Notes: generated from the sequence alone by a model not told the origin. Shown: positions 27,139 through 36,631, counted from the stretch's first letter. The stretch: DNA of 64,000 bases from Noviherbaspirillum autotrophicum (GCF_000818395.1 NZ_JWJG01000007.1:1-64000); one strand, 5' to 3'. Made by a program: numbers and translations.

Positions 27139-27158
27139 ATGACACGATTGCGTGTCAT
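27139..27158. repeat. 8-bp perfect inverted repeat in divergent promoter
   Basis: ATGACACG (27139-27146) and CGTGTCAT (27151-27158) are perfect inverted arms with a 4-bp spacer. It lies about 27 bp before the nuclease lipoprotein gene and in the region shared with the secreted protein-psiF operon. Its half-site GTGTCAT is close to a Pho-box half-site, but the arms face each other and do not repeat directly. It could be an operator for either gene. Confidence 0.55.
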
Positions 27159-27185
27159 CCAGCTTCTGCTGAAACCGTGACCTCG

Positions 27186-28007
27186 ATGAAATTCCGATTA
27201 GTGCTTGGCATCGCTGTGCTCCTGCTGGCGACCTCCGGCTGCACGACAAAGCCGACCTCCTGTGCAGACCATTTCCTGGACGGGCAGGCCCCTGTCATTA
27301 CCAGCCCCAATCTGGCAAAGAAAACCACGATGCTGTGCTTCGAGGGGTACGCTGTCACATACAGTGGTGTGTCACGTACGCCGTTATGGTCGGCCGAACA
27401 TCTGACCGAGAAGCGGGTGGATGAAGCGGGGCGGCTGAAGCGCAAGAATGCATTTCACATGGAAGAGCAATTGCCGCCGGCGGATCGCTCGGAGCTGGCG
27501 GATTATGTGCGTTCCGGTTTTGACCGCGGCCACATGGCGCCGAACGGCGATATGCCGACCGAGAATGCGCAGTACGAAAGCTTTTCGCTGGTAAACATCA
27601 TCCCGCAGAATCCGAAGAACAATCAAATCCTGTGGGAAGGCATTGAAGAGGCCACCCGCGAGCTGGCACGCGAAGACAAGGAACTGTACGTGGTGACAGG
27701 GCCGATCTTCGAGGGCAATGACCTGGCGCGCATCAATGGCCGGGTGCTGGTGCCGACTTCCGTCTACAAGGCGATCTATGATCCGGCGCAAAAACAGGCA
27801 GGTGCTTATGTGACGCCGAATGCGGAAGGCATGGAATATCAGACGATGTCGATTGCAGACCTGGAGCAACGTATCCACATCACGGTCTTCCCGAAACTGG
27901 CGCCGGAAGTCAAGGCGATGAAAATGCCCATGCCGGTGCCCACGCCGCATGGCCGGCGCAGCGCAAAGAGCAAACCCGTCGAAGTCGATCCCCCTGAAAG
28001 GCAATGA
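27186..28007 (+). CDS. DNA/RNA non-specific endonuclease, lipoprotein
   Basis: A 273-residue secreted nuclease of the beta-beta-alpha metal family. The signal peptide ends in a lipobox (LLATSGC), so the protein is probably a lipid-anchored envelope or surface enzyme. The catalytic motif is SGFDRGHMAPNGDM with DRGH at residues 113-116, followed by NIIPQNPKNNQ, which supplies the metal-binding Asn. It would degrade external DNA and RNA to nucleotides, a possible phosphorus source next to psiF. ATG 27186 is used because it puts the signal peptide correctly; an in-frame GTG lies at 27177. Confidence 0.9.
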   Translation: MKFRLVLGIAVLLLATSGCTTKPTSCADHFLDGQAPVITSPNLAKKTTMLCFEGYAVTYSGVSRTPLWSAEHLTEKRVDEAGRLKRKNAFHMEEQLPPADRSELADYVRSGFDRGHMAPNGDMPTENAQYESFSLVNIIPQNPKNNQILWEGIEEATRELAREDKELYVVTGPIFEGNDLARINGRVLVPTSVYKAIYDPAQKQAGAYVTPNAEGMEYQTMSIADLEQRIHITVFPKLAPEVKAMKMPMPVPTPHGRRSAKSKPVEVDPPERQ

Positions 28008-28009
28008 TC

Positions 28010-28261
28010 ATGGCATCCATCAAACCGTTTCAGAACGAGGAAGAGGCACTCGCCATCGGCGACCTCAATATCGAAAACCGCTTGGACCGGGTATCGGTCT
28101 ACGGCTCGGTCGAATTCACGAAGGACAAGGCCGGCTTGGCGCAGGCGAGGGCATTGAAGGAGGTCGTCGATGCCGTCGTGGCCGCGCTGGAAAAGGAAAA
28201 ATCCTTGCCCGAGCATGTGCAGGTGAAGCCGACCGAGAAGGTCAAGAACCCGTTCGGCTGA
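28010..28261 (+). CDS. Conserved small protein of unknown function
   Basis: An 83-residue acidic/basic mixed protein (ASIKPFQNEEEALAIGDLNI, ENRLDRVSVYGSVEFTKDK, TEKVKNPFG). The first half looks like a compact beta-rich domain and the middle a helix (LAQARALKEVVDAVVAALEKEK). No signal peptide is present. It follows the nuclease by 2 bp and precedes a 172-residue protein by 15 bp, so the three are probably co-transcribed. I do not recognise a named domain. ATG 28010 or 28004 may be used. Confidence 0.7.
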   Translation: MASIKPFQNEEEALAIGDLNIENRLDRVSVYGSVEFTKDKAGLAQARALKEVVDAVVAALEKEKSLPEHVQVKPTEKVKNPFG

Positions 28262-28276
28262 GAAAAGAGTGACGGC

Positions 28277-28795
28277 ATGAGTATGCGCAATCTGTACGGT
28301 GGCTTGGTCGGCACCAAGGTCGTCGTGATTACCATTCAACGGGAGGATATCGAACGTCGTGATCTCGAACAGGCACTGGCATCCCTGAACCGACTGATCG
28401 ACTCGCGGGAAGCACTGGAGGCCAGCAATGGCACGATTTCGCTCATGGTGAGCGGCTACGACAACGATCCGCGAGAACTCCACCTGATTCCCGAGGTACG
28501 CGCCTTTTTTCAGGAGCTCGACGAGCAATTCCCGTTCTGGTTTCATGTCTGCACGCGCATCGAGCATTCACTGCGCATGATCTTTGCCATGCTGGCCGAC
28601 TTGGAACCTGTTGCGCTTGATGACCCGCCCGGCGCAATCGGGTATCAATTTTCGAACGACGATCTGAACGATTTCGTCGGGCAGCGCATGATTGCGATGC
28701 GCGCTTTGCATGCAACGCACAAATTCGACGTGGATGAAAGTGAGCGGATTGCGGATTTGGTCATCAGCTATTTTTCCAATGTCGCTGGCGCGTGA
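28277..28795 (+). CDS. Conserved cytoplasmic protein, unknown function
   Basis: A 172-residue soluble protein with a phrase common in uncharacterised bacterial proteins, GYDNDPRELHLIPEVRAFFQELDEQFPFWF. No catalytic motif stands out. It sits last in a short run after the nuclease and the 83-residue protein, spaced 15 bp from the latter, and overlaps the following frame at its stop codon. Start ATG 28277 (or 28283). The role of this trio cannot be inferred beyond probable co-expression. Confidence 0.72.
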   Translation: MSMRNLYGGLVGTKVVVITIQREDIERRDLEQALASLNRLIDSREALEASNGTISLMVSGYDNDPRELHLIPEVRAFFQELDEQFPFWFHVCTRIEHSLRMIFAMLADLEPVALDDPPGAIGYQFSNDDLNDFVGQRMIAMRALHATHKFDVDESERIADLVISYFSNVAGA

Positions 28796-29303
28796 GTAGC
28801 CAGCAGAACTTCAGCGCTTCATTGGGAAAATTTTCCTACAACGTGGGAAGTGACGCCTCCCAAAAGGGGGCCACGTCAGCGGTAATGGTTATGTCTGCAT
28901 TCCAAACTGCATATGCCAACGTGAGCACCTATGCTGGCTGTTCAGTATATTCCACTGCAGAAGGGGGAACACCAACTTCAATTGATTTTGCGACACTCGA
29001 CGACGGCGCACTTATACAGAACCTACCCAGTCAAGTTCAGTTCCCGCTACCGACTTTGCGAGGAGTCACGTTTTACGACGCTTCTGTTACCACAGCATGT
29101 TCTTGCTGAATTACCCAGCGCCTGTAATTCAGGTCGACCTGCCAAACGGCACAGCGTCGGTGGGCACCGATGTCGGTCCGCTTTATGCAGTCCCAAGCCA
29201 GTTCAAGATGACCTTGTCAACAGGTGAGGCGATTACCGCGAAGACGATGTCCGGCGTCGAAATCACCGGTTTGGATGCGCGACGCACGCTCGGATGTAAA
29301 TAG
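28792..29303 (+). pseudogene. Unknown protein in two frames, possibly frameshifted
   Basis: A first frame runs from GTG 28792, overlapping the stop of the previous gene, to 29109 (105 residues, S/T/A-rich, NVGSDASQKGATSAVMVMSA, TTACSC end). A second frame from ATG 29097 to 29303 (68 residues) reads PAPVIQVDLPNGTASVGTD and TMSGVEITGLDARRTLGCK. Both parts have coding-like, beta-rich composition, and together they would make a protein of about 165 residues with Cys residues near both ends. I cannot name the family. It is either one gene broken near 29100 or two short genes. Confidence 0.4.
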
Positions 29304-29397
29304 GCCTTGGTAACCTCTCTAGGCATGAACCCAGCGTGCTGCCATCCCCCTGCGAAAACACGGTTCATGCAACCACGTCGAGCAGGAGCGGTGCCAA

Positions 29398-30036
29398 TCA
29401 GGCACTCGCATCCAGAAGGCTGCCGATGGACACGCTGTGTTGGACGTTCAGGGCCACGGTTTTCAGGAAGGACTGCAATGATGCCTCGCTCGGGTTGCCG
29501 CCACTCGAGGTAATCAGCTGATTGAACGATTGCTTCAGATTCCCGAGCCCGGGCGCTGCTTCCGTGCCAGGCAGCTCGTCGCTATTGCTGTTGCTGTCGA
29601 GTTGGGAAATTAGCTTCTGGATCGCCGTCTGCAGCTTGATTGTCGGGCTTGACTGGTTTAACGCGACCGACGCGCCAGCCTGCGCCGACGTATATGCGGA
29701 CAGGGCAGGCAAGGAATTTGCCGATGAGCTACTCAATGAGGCGGGCATCGGTAGCGCCGCAAGCAGGCTTCCCATGAAGTCGGAGCTGGCTTGCTGGGAA
29801 TCCTGGGGCAGGAGACTGGTTAAGTCTGCGCCCGCATTCACCTGGGCCAGCGCCTGTTGAATGGCGGCGGAAAGCGAACTATTGTTGACCGCATCCGTTG
29901 CCGACGCCATGGTCTGGTTTGCGCTCGTCGTGCTTCCCATATCAGAAAGGATGGACGTTGTCTTTTGAGACGATTGGGACGATGTGGTCAAGTTGCTATT
30001 TAACCAAGTAGCTATCCCGATAGATGATGTTGACAT
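29398..30036 (-). CDS. Serine/alanine/glutamine-rich protein, unknown function
   Basis: A 212-residue protein dominated by S, A, Q, L and T with no Cys (SSQSSQKTTSIL, SLSAAIQQALAQVNAGADL, QLDSNSNSDELPG). A C-terminal stretch, LKQSFNQLITSSGGNPSEASLQSFLKTVALNVQ, looks like an EF-hand-free helical domain seen in small exported or structural proteins of Oxalobacteraceae. No classical signal peptide is present. ATG 30036 has a good GGGAGAGGAGC site. Its promoter region has been joined to a PHA-synthase remnant upstream. Confidence 0.65.
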   Translation of the reverse strand: MSTSSIGIATWLNSNLTTSSQSSQKTTSILSDMGSTTSANQTMASATDAVNNSSLSAAIQQALAQVNAGADLTSLLPQDSQQASSDFMGSLLAALPMPASLSSSSANSLPALSAYTSAQAGASVALNQSSPTIKLQTAIQKLISQLDSNSNSDELPGTEAAPGLGNLKQSFNQLITSSGGNPSEASLQSFLKTVALNVQHSVSIGSLLDASA

Positions 30037-30141
30037 GCTCCTCTCCCTTTGCATGAGCGAAACCTAATCGTACCAGATAGATATCGGCGGGATATTGGAT
30101 AACTGGTTCAATGGAAAAATCCGATGAGCGCCGCACCGTCG

Positions 30142-30487
30142 CCATTCCATCGTTTGCCCATCCTGGATGAACGCACGCCCATCGATCCGGCAATTCCTCT
30201 GCGCGAGGCAACTGTGCGAATGTCGCCAGTTCGTACAGCCACTGCAGCACATATCGGGCAAAGCGCATGTTCTTGAACACTGTCTTGCGCACGAGTTGCT
30301 GATGCTTGCCAGGTGCGGCAGCAAGATGCGTGGCCCAGTCTCCAAAGTCGGATGCCAGCGCAAGGGGAAAGACGCCGAGCGTGAGGCGCGCCAGGTTCGC
30401 ATTGGGTGGGCTGGTCCAGGTTTTCCAGAAATTCGGATGCGAGACGGGAGCGGTCTCCGATGCGCTACCGCGCGATGAGGCGTTCAT
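30142..30487 (-). pseudogene. PHA synthase N-terminal fragment
   Basis: The first 115 or so residues of the frame starting at 30487 resemble the N-terminal domain of class I/II poly-hydroxyalkanoate synthases: NANLARLTLGVFPLALASDFGDWATHLAAAPGKHQQLVRKT and DRWACVHPGW, where the family has DxRFxxPxW. The remaining roughly 450 residues, including the catalytic lipase box, are missing, and the frame runs on into unrelated sequence to 29996. It is a 5' fragment, not a working enzyme. Confidence 0.65.
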
Positions 30488-30598
30488 GAGGTCGTTGCTG
30501 CGGATCCGACGATTTCGTGGTAATGATTTCTCACAAAATCAGTTACTGCGTCAGATAGTGTGTCTCGACAGGCGCCGGGTGGATGACTTCGCAGCAGA

Positions 30599-33181
30599 TC
30601 AGGCAATGCGATCGGGATCGCCAGGCTGCACGATCGGCTTTGCCGTCGAATACCAGCGATAGAAGCCCTGTTTGGCTACTTCGACAACAAAGAGATAGAG
30701 CAGCACCATGCCCCCGAGGAGGAAATAGAACCGGGCGGGCGGGGGCTCCAATCCGAAATACCTTCCCATCGGTGTGAACGGCAACACCACCGCAATGCCC
30801 ACGACCGTCAGCGAGGTTGCCGCCAGCCACGGATGGGCTCGGCTTTTCAGCGGATTGCCGCGGGTACGGATGATAAAGATCACCAGCACCTGTGTGCACA
30901 GCGATTCAACGAACCAGCCGGTATGAAACAATTTCTCGCCGGCCTGAAGCACCGTCAGCAGGATGTAGAAGGTCAGGAAATCGAATAGCGAACTGATCGG
31001 CCCGATCACGAGCATGAAGTTGCGGATGAAGTGCAAGTCGAGCACGCGCGGGTGGCTGGTTTCCCCCGCATCGACCTTGTCCAGCGGAATCGGTACCTCC
31101 GATATGTCGTAGAGAATGTTGTTGAGCAGGATCTGTGTCGGCAACATCGGCAAGAATGGCAAAAACAGCGATGCGCCGGCCATGCTGAACATGTTTCCGA
31201 AGTTGGAACTGGTTCCCATCATGATGTATTTCATGATGTTGCCAAAGGTACGTCTCCCTTCCAGAACGCCAGCGTGAAGCACATGCAAGTCCTGCTTGAG
31301 GAGAATCATGTCTGCCGCTTCCTTGGCTACGTCAACGGCCGAATCGACCGACAGGCCGACGTCGGCGGCGTGCAGCGACGGTGCGTCGTTGATGCCGTCG
31401 CCCAGATAACCCACCACATGGCCGCGTGCCTTGAGCGCCAGGATCACCCGATTTTTTTCCGCCGGATTGATTCGGCAGAACAGGTTGGCCGTCTCTACCC
31501 GCGCGCGCAGGGCGTGATCATCCATCCGCGCGATCTCCTTGCCAGTCAGAATCCCCACGACCGGAATCTGCAATTGGGTACAGACATGGCGTGTGACCAG
31601 GTCGCTATCGCCCGTGACGATCTTGATCGCGACGCCGGCGTGCTTGAGCGCCTGAAGCGCGGAGGCAGCGCTCTCCTTGGGTGGGTCGAGGAAGGCAGCA
31701 AACCCGGCCAGCACCAGCGCTGCTTCGTCGCTCACGACAGCATGCGGATGGTCCAGCGGCACTTGGCGCCAGGCGATGCCCAGCACGCGTAGACCTTGTT
31801 CTTCCAGCGCATGGTACTGATCATGAATGTTGACCAGCGCCGTTTCATCGATGGGCTGCTGGCGCGCCGCACCTTCCATTTCGTAATGGGTACAGAGCCC
31901 CACGATTTCATCGGGTGCGCCCTTCACCACCAGCCAACGCGTTTCGCCATTGTCGATCAGTACGGAGACGCGGCGCCGTTCGAAATCAAACGGCACCTCG
32001 TCGATCTTTCTCCAGTGGCCGATTTCAATATGCTGGTGCCTGAGGATGGCGTCATCGAGCGGGCTTTTCAGGCCGGTTTCAAAATAACTGTTGAAATAGG
32101 CCAGTTCCAGCACCCGCCCGCTGGGCCGGCCATTCGCGTCTACATGCCGCTCCATCTGGATGCTCGCCTCGGTCAAGGTGCCGGTCTTGTCCGTGCACAG
32201 GATATCCATCGAGCCCAAGTCCTGGATAGCAGTCATGCGTTTGACGATCATATGCTGCTTTGCTATGCGCAGCGCGCCGCGCGCCAACGTGACCGAGACG
32301 ATCATGGGCAACAATTCCGGCGTCAGGCCGACGGCAAGGGCCACCGCGAACAGGAAGGACTCCAGCCAAGGCTTGTGAAACAAGGTGTTCACCAGCAGAA
32401 CGAACATCACCATCAAGATCGTCAGTCGCATGATCAGCATGCCGAAACGGCGGGTACCGAGCTCGAACGATGTTGGCGGCGACTGGCGGGAGATGCTGTC
32501 GGCGATTGCTCCAATTGCGGTGGTGGTCCCAGTCTTGACCACTAGTATGCGGGCGCTGCCGCTGATGACCGATGTCCCCATGAACACCGCGTTGGTCGCT
32601 TCCTCCAGCTCCGTGGCCGTTTCCGGAAGCGCGCCCGGACGTTTTTCCACTGGGTAGGACTCTCCGGTCAGCAGCGCCTGCTTGACGAAGAAGTCATGCG
32701 CGTCAAGCACGAACCCGTCGGCCGGAATCAAATCTCCGGCCGATAGCAGCGCGACGTCACCAGGTACGATCTGGGTCACGGCAATGTCCGATGGCTTGCC
32801 ATCGCGTATGACCGTGGCCCGTACGGAAACCGTTTGACGCAATTTCTCTGCCGCCGCGTTGGCACGGTACTCCTGGACGAAATCCAGCGTAACGCTGAGC
32901 AAAACGATGCTACTGATAATGAGGAAGTTGGTGACCTCCCCGGTTGCTGCCGAAACTGCACTGGCGGCGAGGAGAATAAGGACGAGAGGATTCTTGAACC
33001 GGGTGAGATACTGCAGCAGGAGCGGTTTGTCTTTCCGTTCGCGGAACAGATTGGGGCCGTATTGGGTGAGCCGGGCTGCGGCCTGCGCCTCCGACAGGCC
33101 GCTCGCCTCGACCGCACGCTGCGTCGTTTCTACTGACGACGGCGCAAGCCACCACGGTACCGGCGTCTGGTCTATCGGCAT
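30599..33181 (-). CDS. mgtA: Mg2+-transporting P-type ATPase, MgtA/MgtB type
   Basis: An 860-residue P3B-type ATPase that imports Mg2+ into the cytoplasm. It has the N-terminal cation ATPase region, ALLTGES (actuator), phosphorylation motif CTDKTGTLT, the GDGINDAPSLHAADVGLSVD hinge motif and about ten membrane segments, including the MgtA-type C-terminal SLCTQVLVIFIIRTRG. ATG 33181 is chosen because GGGAG lies 8 bp upstream; the frame is open to 33244. It is monocistronic, with a PHA-synthase fragment downstream. In other bacteria mgtA responds to low Mg2+ through PhoPQ; no such leader was identified here. Confidence 0.93.
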   Translation of the reverse strand: MPIDQTPVPWWLAPSSVETTQRAVEASGLSEAQAAARLTQYGPNLFRERKDKPLLLQYLTRFKNPLVLILLAASAVSAATGEVTNFLIISSIVLLSVTLDFVQEYRANAAAEKLRQTVSVRATVIRDGKPSDIAVTQIVPGDVALLSAGDLIPADGFVLDAHDFFVKQALLTGESYPVEKRPGALPETATELEEATNAVFMGTSVISGSARILVVKTGTTTAIGAIADSISRQSPPTSFELGTRRFGMLIMRLTILMVMFVLLVNTLFHKPWLESFLFAVALAVGLTPELLPMIVSVTLARGALRIAKQHMIVKRMTAIQDLGSMDILCTDKTGTLTEASIQMERHVDANGRPSGRVLELAYFNSYFETGLKSPLDDAILRHQHIEIGHWRKIDEVPFDFERRRVSVLIDNGETRWLVVKGAPDEIVGLCTHYEMEGAARQQPIDETALVNIHDQYHALEEQGLRVLGIAWRQVPLDHPHAVVSDEAALVLAGFAAFLDPPKESAASALQALKHAGVAIKIVTGDSDLVTRHVCTQLQIPVVGILTGKEIARMDDHALRARVETANLFCRINPAEKNRVILALKARGHVVGYLGDGINDAPSLHAADVGLSVDSAVDVAKEAADMILLKQDLHVLHAGVLEGRRTFGNIMKYIMMGTSSNFGNMFSMAGASLFLPFLPMLPTQILLNNILYDISEVPIPLDKVDAGETSHPRVLDLHFIRNFMLVIGPISSLFDFLTFYILLTVLQAGEKLFHTGWFVESLCTQVLVIFIIRTRGNPLKSRAHPWLAATSLTVVGIAVVLPFTPMGRYFGLEPPPARFYFLLGGMVLLYLFVVEVAKQGFYRWYSTAKPIVQPGDPDRIA

Positions 33182-33346
33182 CTCACGGCTCCCGGTGGGT
33201 TCGGCTCGCAAAGGCCGGGTAAGGAGCATGCAGCACCATGTCACTCACTGTGCCGCAGAACCCGGTTCAATGCTGTTCTGCATGGTGTGCAAATTGCAAT
33301 TGCCGGCTTAGAATGGTCATTCTATGGGCCGCGACATGCGGTCGCA

Positions 33347-34819
33347 ATGACAGGGCGGGATGAGACGAGAAGAAAATGCAATTGGCTGATCCATGTCAAC
33401 CGGCGAGCCGTTCGCGTGGCAAGTAATATTGGCCCGGATATTCGCTGGATCGTCTCGCTGTCGGCACTGGCGCATGGCGCTTTCGTGTTCAGTGGATTGC
33501 TGCTTTACGTGCTGGTGACCCGGATCGGCCGTCAGCGCCGGCATCCCTCTGCGGCATTTGCCTGGGTTCTGACCATTGCCGTCATTCCCTATATCGGCAT
33601 TCCACTATTTTTGCTGTTTGGCGCGCGTAAATTGGTGCGCCCGCATCGCCCCGATCATCCTTCGTTTCCTCTCGATGCCGATCAAGCGGGGCCGGTATGG
33701 GCGACCAGACTGCTCGCAGTATTGGCTGCGCCGCCGCAGACGCATAATCAGATGGTCCGCTTTCATGAAGATGGTCTTGCATCACAGCGCGCGGTATTGA
33801 CGTTGATTGAGCAGGCACGGCAACGCATTGACCTGTGCACCTTTATTCTTGGCGACGACGCGCTCGGCAACGCTTTGGTCGCGGCGATGGTGAAAAGTGC
33901 TCAGGGTGGTGTGCGCATCCGCGTATTGCTTGACAGGATTGGCGGGCTGCGGTGCGCGCGGTCGCAGCTACGCGCGATGCGCGACGTCGGTATTGATGTT
34001 CGCTGGTTCATGCCGTTGCTGCACACGCCTCTACATGCACACATTAACCTGCGCAATCACCGCAAGCTAGTGGTCTGCGACGGGGAGTCCCTGTGGAGCG
34101 GCGGGCGCAACTTTGCTTCCGAATATTTCACAGGCAGTCAAGGGCATTCCGCGTGGCTGGATTTGAGTTTTGTCGTCACGGGGCCGCTTGCCTCGCAAGC
34201 GGCGTTGCTGTTCGAGTGCGACTGGCGTGCGGCCGCAGGCAATGCACATTCCATATCATTTGGCAGACCGCCTGCTGCGACAGGAAGCCTCGCGCAACTT
34301 GTGCCGAGCGGGCCAGATTATGCGGACGACACTGTGTATGCATTATTGCTGACGGCGGCGTATCAGGCTCAACAGAAAATTGTAGCCGTTACCCCTTACT
34401 TTGTGCCGGACGAGGCGCTCCTTGGCGCGTGGTGCATGGCGTGTCGCCGCGGTGTGCGCGTCATACTGCTGATACCCGTGCGATCGAATCACCGGCTGGC
34501 GGATTGGGCTCGGGAGCGGGCATTGCGCGATCTGTGCCTCGCAGGCGCCGAAGTGTATTTGTTTCCCGCCATGTTGCACGCAAAGGCGGTCATCATCGAC
34601 GACGATCTTGCGCTATGCGGGTCAGCCAATCTGGATGGGCGCAGCCTGTTTCTGAACTTTGAATTGATGACGGCATTTTATGGCCGAACGGAAATTCAGT
34701 GGCTTACCGCTTGGGCGATGCGGTACGTGCAACAATCTGATCGTTATGAAGCACAGGAGCCATCCTGGTGGCGCGACCTGATAGAAGGCATTGTGCGCGT
34801 GGTCGGCTTTCAACTCTGA
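33347..34819 (+). CDS. cls: Cardiolipin synthase (two PLD motifs)
   Basis: The 490-residue protein starts with two membrane segments (about 30-50 and 64-86: FVFSGLLLYVLVTRIG, VIPYIGIPLFLLFGARKLV), then carries two phospholipase D motifs: NHRKLVVCDG in the first half and LHAKAVIIDD in the second, both complete HxKxxxxD. Such enzymes join two phosphatidylglycerol molecules into cardiolipin at the inner membrane. The start is uncertain: ATG 33347 lacks a good ribosome site and GTG 33287 is also in frame. It is divergent from mgtA and upstream of a two-gene ABC exporter. Confidence 0.9.
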   Translation: MTGRDETRRKCNWLIHVNRRAVRVASNIGPDIRWIVSLSALAHGAFVFSGLLLYVLVTRIGRQRRHPSAAFAWVLTIAVIPYIGIPLFLLFGARKLVRPHRPDHPSFPLDADQAGPVWATRLLAVLAAPPQTHNQMVRFHEDGLASQRAVLTLIEQARQRIDLCTFILGDDALGNALVAAMVKSAQGGVRIRVLLDRIGGLRCARSQLRAMRDVGIDVRWFMPLLHTPLHAHINLRNHRKLVVCDGESLWSGGRNFASEYFTGSQGHSAWLDLSFVVTGPLASQAALLFECDWRAAAGNAHSISFGRPPAATGSLAQLVPSGPDYADDTVYALLLTAAYQAQQKIVAVTPYFVPDEALLGAWCMACRRGVRVILLIPVRSNHRLADWARERALRDLCLAGAEVYLFPAMLHAKAVIIDDDLALCGSANLDGRSLFLNFELMTAFYGRTEIQWLTAWAMRYVQQSDRYEAQEPSWWRDLIEGIVRVVGFQL

Positions 34820-34965
34820 GCGCCGGATGAGGAGATTCGATACGGCGTGTCGAGGTGATATGGATCAAGAGCCATCTAAGTGCTTCGACTAGAGTGGCCA
34901 TCAGTGCGCCTTGTGTTGGGAATACAACGAGGATGCCATGTCCTTTCAAGATCGGGGCCTCGGAA

Positions 34966-35775
34966 ATGCCGTTCATCTTGACCACGCAATCGTTGACGCG
35001 CCGCTTTGGCGACATCGTGGCCGTTGATGGTGCGACATTCTCGATTGCCGCGGGCGAGACGTTCGGCCTTCTCGGACGTAACGCCGCAGGCAAGAGCACG
35101 CTGATCAAGATGCTGACGACGCTGCTGCCTCCGACGTCGGGCAGTGCAACGGTATCAGGATTCGACATTGTGCGCGAGGCTGCACAGGTTCGCCGTGTCA
35201 TCGGCTACGTTCCGCAAGCGCTGTCCGCCGATGGCGAACTTACCGGCTATGAGAATCTGGATGTGTTCGCGCGGCTCTACGACATCCCGCGCAGTGCCCG
35301 CAAAGCGCGTATCGGCGAAGGGCTCGCCTTCATGGACTTGAGCGACGCTGCCGATCGGCTGGTGAGCACGTATTCCGGCGGCATGATACGTCGTTTGGAA
35401 ATCGCGCAATCGATGCTGCACCGGCCGCGACTTTTGTTTCTGGACGAACCGACGGTCGGCCTTGATCCGGTGGCGCGTGACGCTGTATGGCAGCATATCC
35501 AGAGGTTGCGCGCCGAATATGGCATGACGATTTTTCTGACCACGCATTATATGGACGAAGCCGCGCGCCTCTGTACGCGGGTCGCTATCATGCAGCATGG
35601 CGCGATCGTTGTTGCTGGATCGATCGACGAATTGCGCGCGTCCCTGCATCAACCGGAGGGTAAGAAAATTACGCTTGATGACGTATTCGCGCACTACACC
35701 GAAGATCATCTCGAAGCCCAGGGAGACTATCGTGACACCGCCGACACCCGGCGCACCGCCCAGCGGCTCGGCTAA
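34966..35775 (+). CDS. ABC-2 type exporter ATPase (DrrA-like)
   Basis: A 269-residue ATPase with Walker A GRNAAGKSTL (the usual GxNGAGKS has AA here), YVPQALSADGELTGYEN after the Q-loop, signature YSGGMIRRLEIAQSM, Walker B LLFLDEPTVGLDP and switch TTHYMDEA. This is the DrrA/NodI/CcmA-like exporter group. The next gene encodes its permease, overlapping by 44 bp, so the two are translationally coupled. The start is probably ATG 34966 (MPFILTTQSL); an in-frame ATG at 34933 is possible. Substrate cannot be predicted. Confidence 0.88.
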   Translation: MPFILTTQSLTRRFGDIVAVDGATFSIAAGETFGLLGRNAAGKSTLIKMLTTLLPPTSGSATVSGFDIVREAAQVRRVIGYVPQALSADGELTGYENLDVFARLYDIPRSARKARIGEGLAFMDLSDAADRLVSTYSGGMIRRLEIAQSMLHRPRLLFLDEPTVGLDPVARDAVWQHIQRLRAEYGMTIFLTTHYMDEAARLCTRVAIMQHGAIVVAGSIDELRASLHQPEGKKITLDDVFAHYTEDHLEAQGDYRDTADTRRTAQRLG

Positions 35776-36586
35776 GCCGCGGGCACGCGATGCGCGGTCG
35801 GGCTGGCTTTCGGCGCTCGTGCGCTATGGCGCGAAAGTGTACGCGATCGCCGAAATGGAAACGCGCAAGCTGCGCCACGACCCGACTGAATTACTGACAC
35901 GCGCGATACAGCCGATGCTGTGGTTGCTCGTGTTCGGCCAAGTTTTTGCGCGCAGTCACGCCATTCCAACCGGTAATCTCAATTACGTTGATTTTTTGGC
36001 ACCCGGCGTGCTCGCGCAGAGTGTGTTGTTCGTTGCGATCTTCTATGGCATCTCGATCATCTGGGAGCGCGATCTGGGCATCGTGCACAAGTTTCTCGTC
36101 AGCCCTGTGCCGCGCACCGCGCTCGTGCTTGGCAAGGCGATTTCCGCCGGCGTACGGGCTCTCTCGCAAGCAGTGATCGTCTACCTGCTCGCGCTGGCAC
36201 TCGGCGTCAAGATGCAATGGCAGCTTGCGCCGATGCTCGGCGTGATCGCGCTGGTGCTGCTGGGCGCCGCATTGTTCTCCACGTTTTCCTTGATCATTGC
36301 TTGCATCGTCAAGACCCGTGAACGCTTCATGGGCATTGGCCAAGTATTGACGATGCCGCTCTTTTTTGCGAGCAACGCCATTTATCCAACGGCGATCATG
36401 CCGGACTGGCTGCGATGGGTCGCCCACGGAAATCCGCTGACCTATGAAGTCGACGGTTTGCGCGCGTTGATGCTGGCTGGCGGCACCAGTCCGCTCGGAC
36501 TCCCGGCCGATTTTACCGTTCTCACAGTGGCGCTCATGGTCCTCGTGATGATGGCAGGCTGGATCTATTCACGCATCGCAACGTAA
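35732..36586 (+). CDS. ABC-2 type exporter permease (DrrB-like)
   Basis: A 284-residue permease with six membrane segments and the ABC-2 motif near the C-terminus (NPLTYEVDGLRALML). Signature pieces are TELLTRAIQPMLWLLVFGQVF, FLAPGVLAQSVLFVAIFYG and PLFFASNAIYPTAIMPDWLRW. The start is GTG 35732 with AGGGAG 8 bp upstream, inside the 3' end of the ATPase gene. Together the two form an exporter for a drug, lipid or polysaccharide-like substrate of unknown identity. Confidence 0.9.
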   Translation: MTPPTPGAPPSGSAKPRARDARSGWLSALVRYGAKVYAIAEMETRKLRHDPTELLTRAIQPMLWLLVFGQVFARSHAIPTGNLNYVDFLAPGVLAQSVLFVAIFYGISIIWERDLGIVHKFLVSPVPRTALVLGKAISAGVRALSQAVIVYLLALALGVKMQWQLAPMLGVIALVLLGAALFSTFSLIIACIVKTRERFMGIGQVLTMPLFFASNAIYPTAIMPDWLRWVAHGNPLTYEVDGLRALMLAGGTSPLGLPADFTVLTVALMVLVMMAGWIYSRIAT

Positions 36587-36631
36587 AGCCTGCCTGACCT
36601 GCGATTCCGTTCGGTCCGGCTGCGCGCCAAC

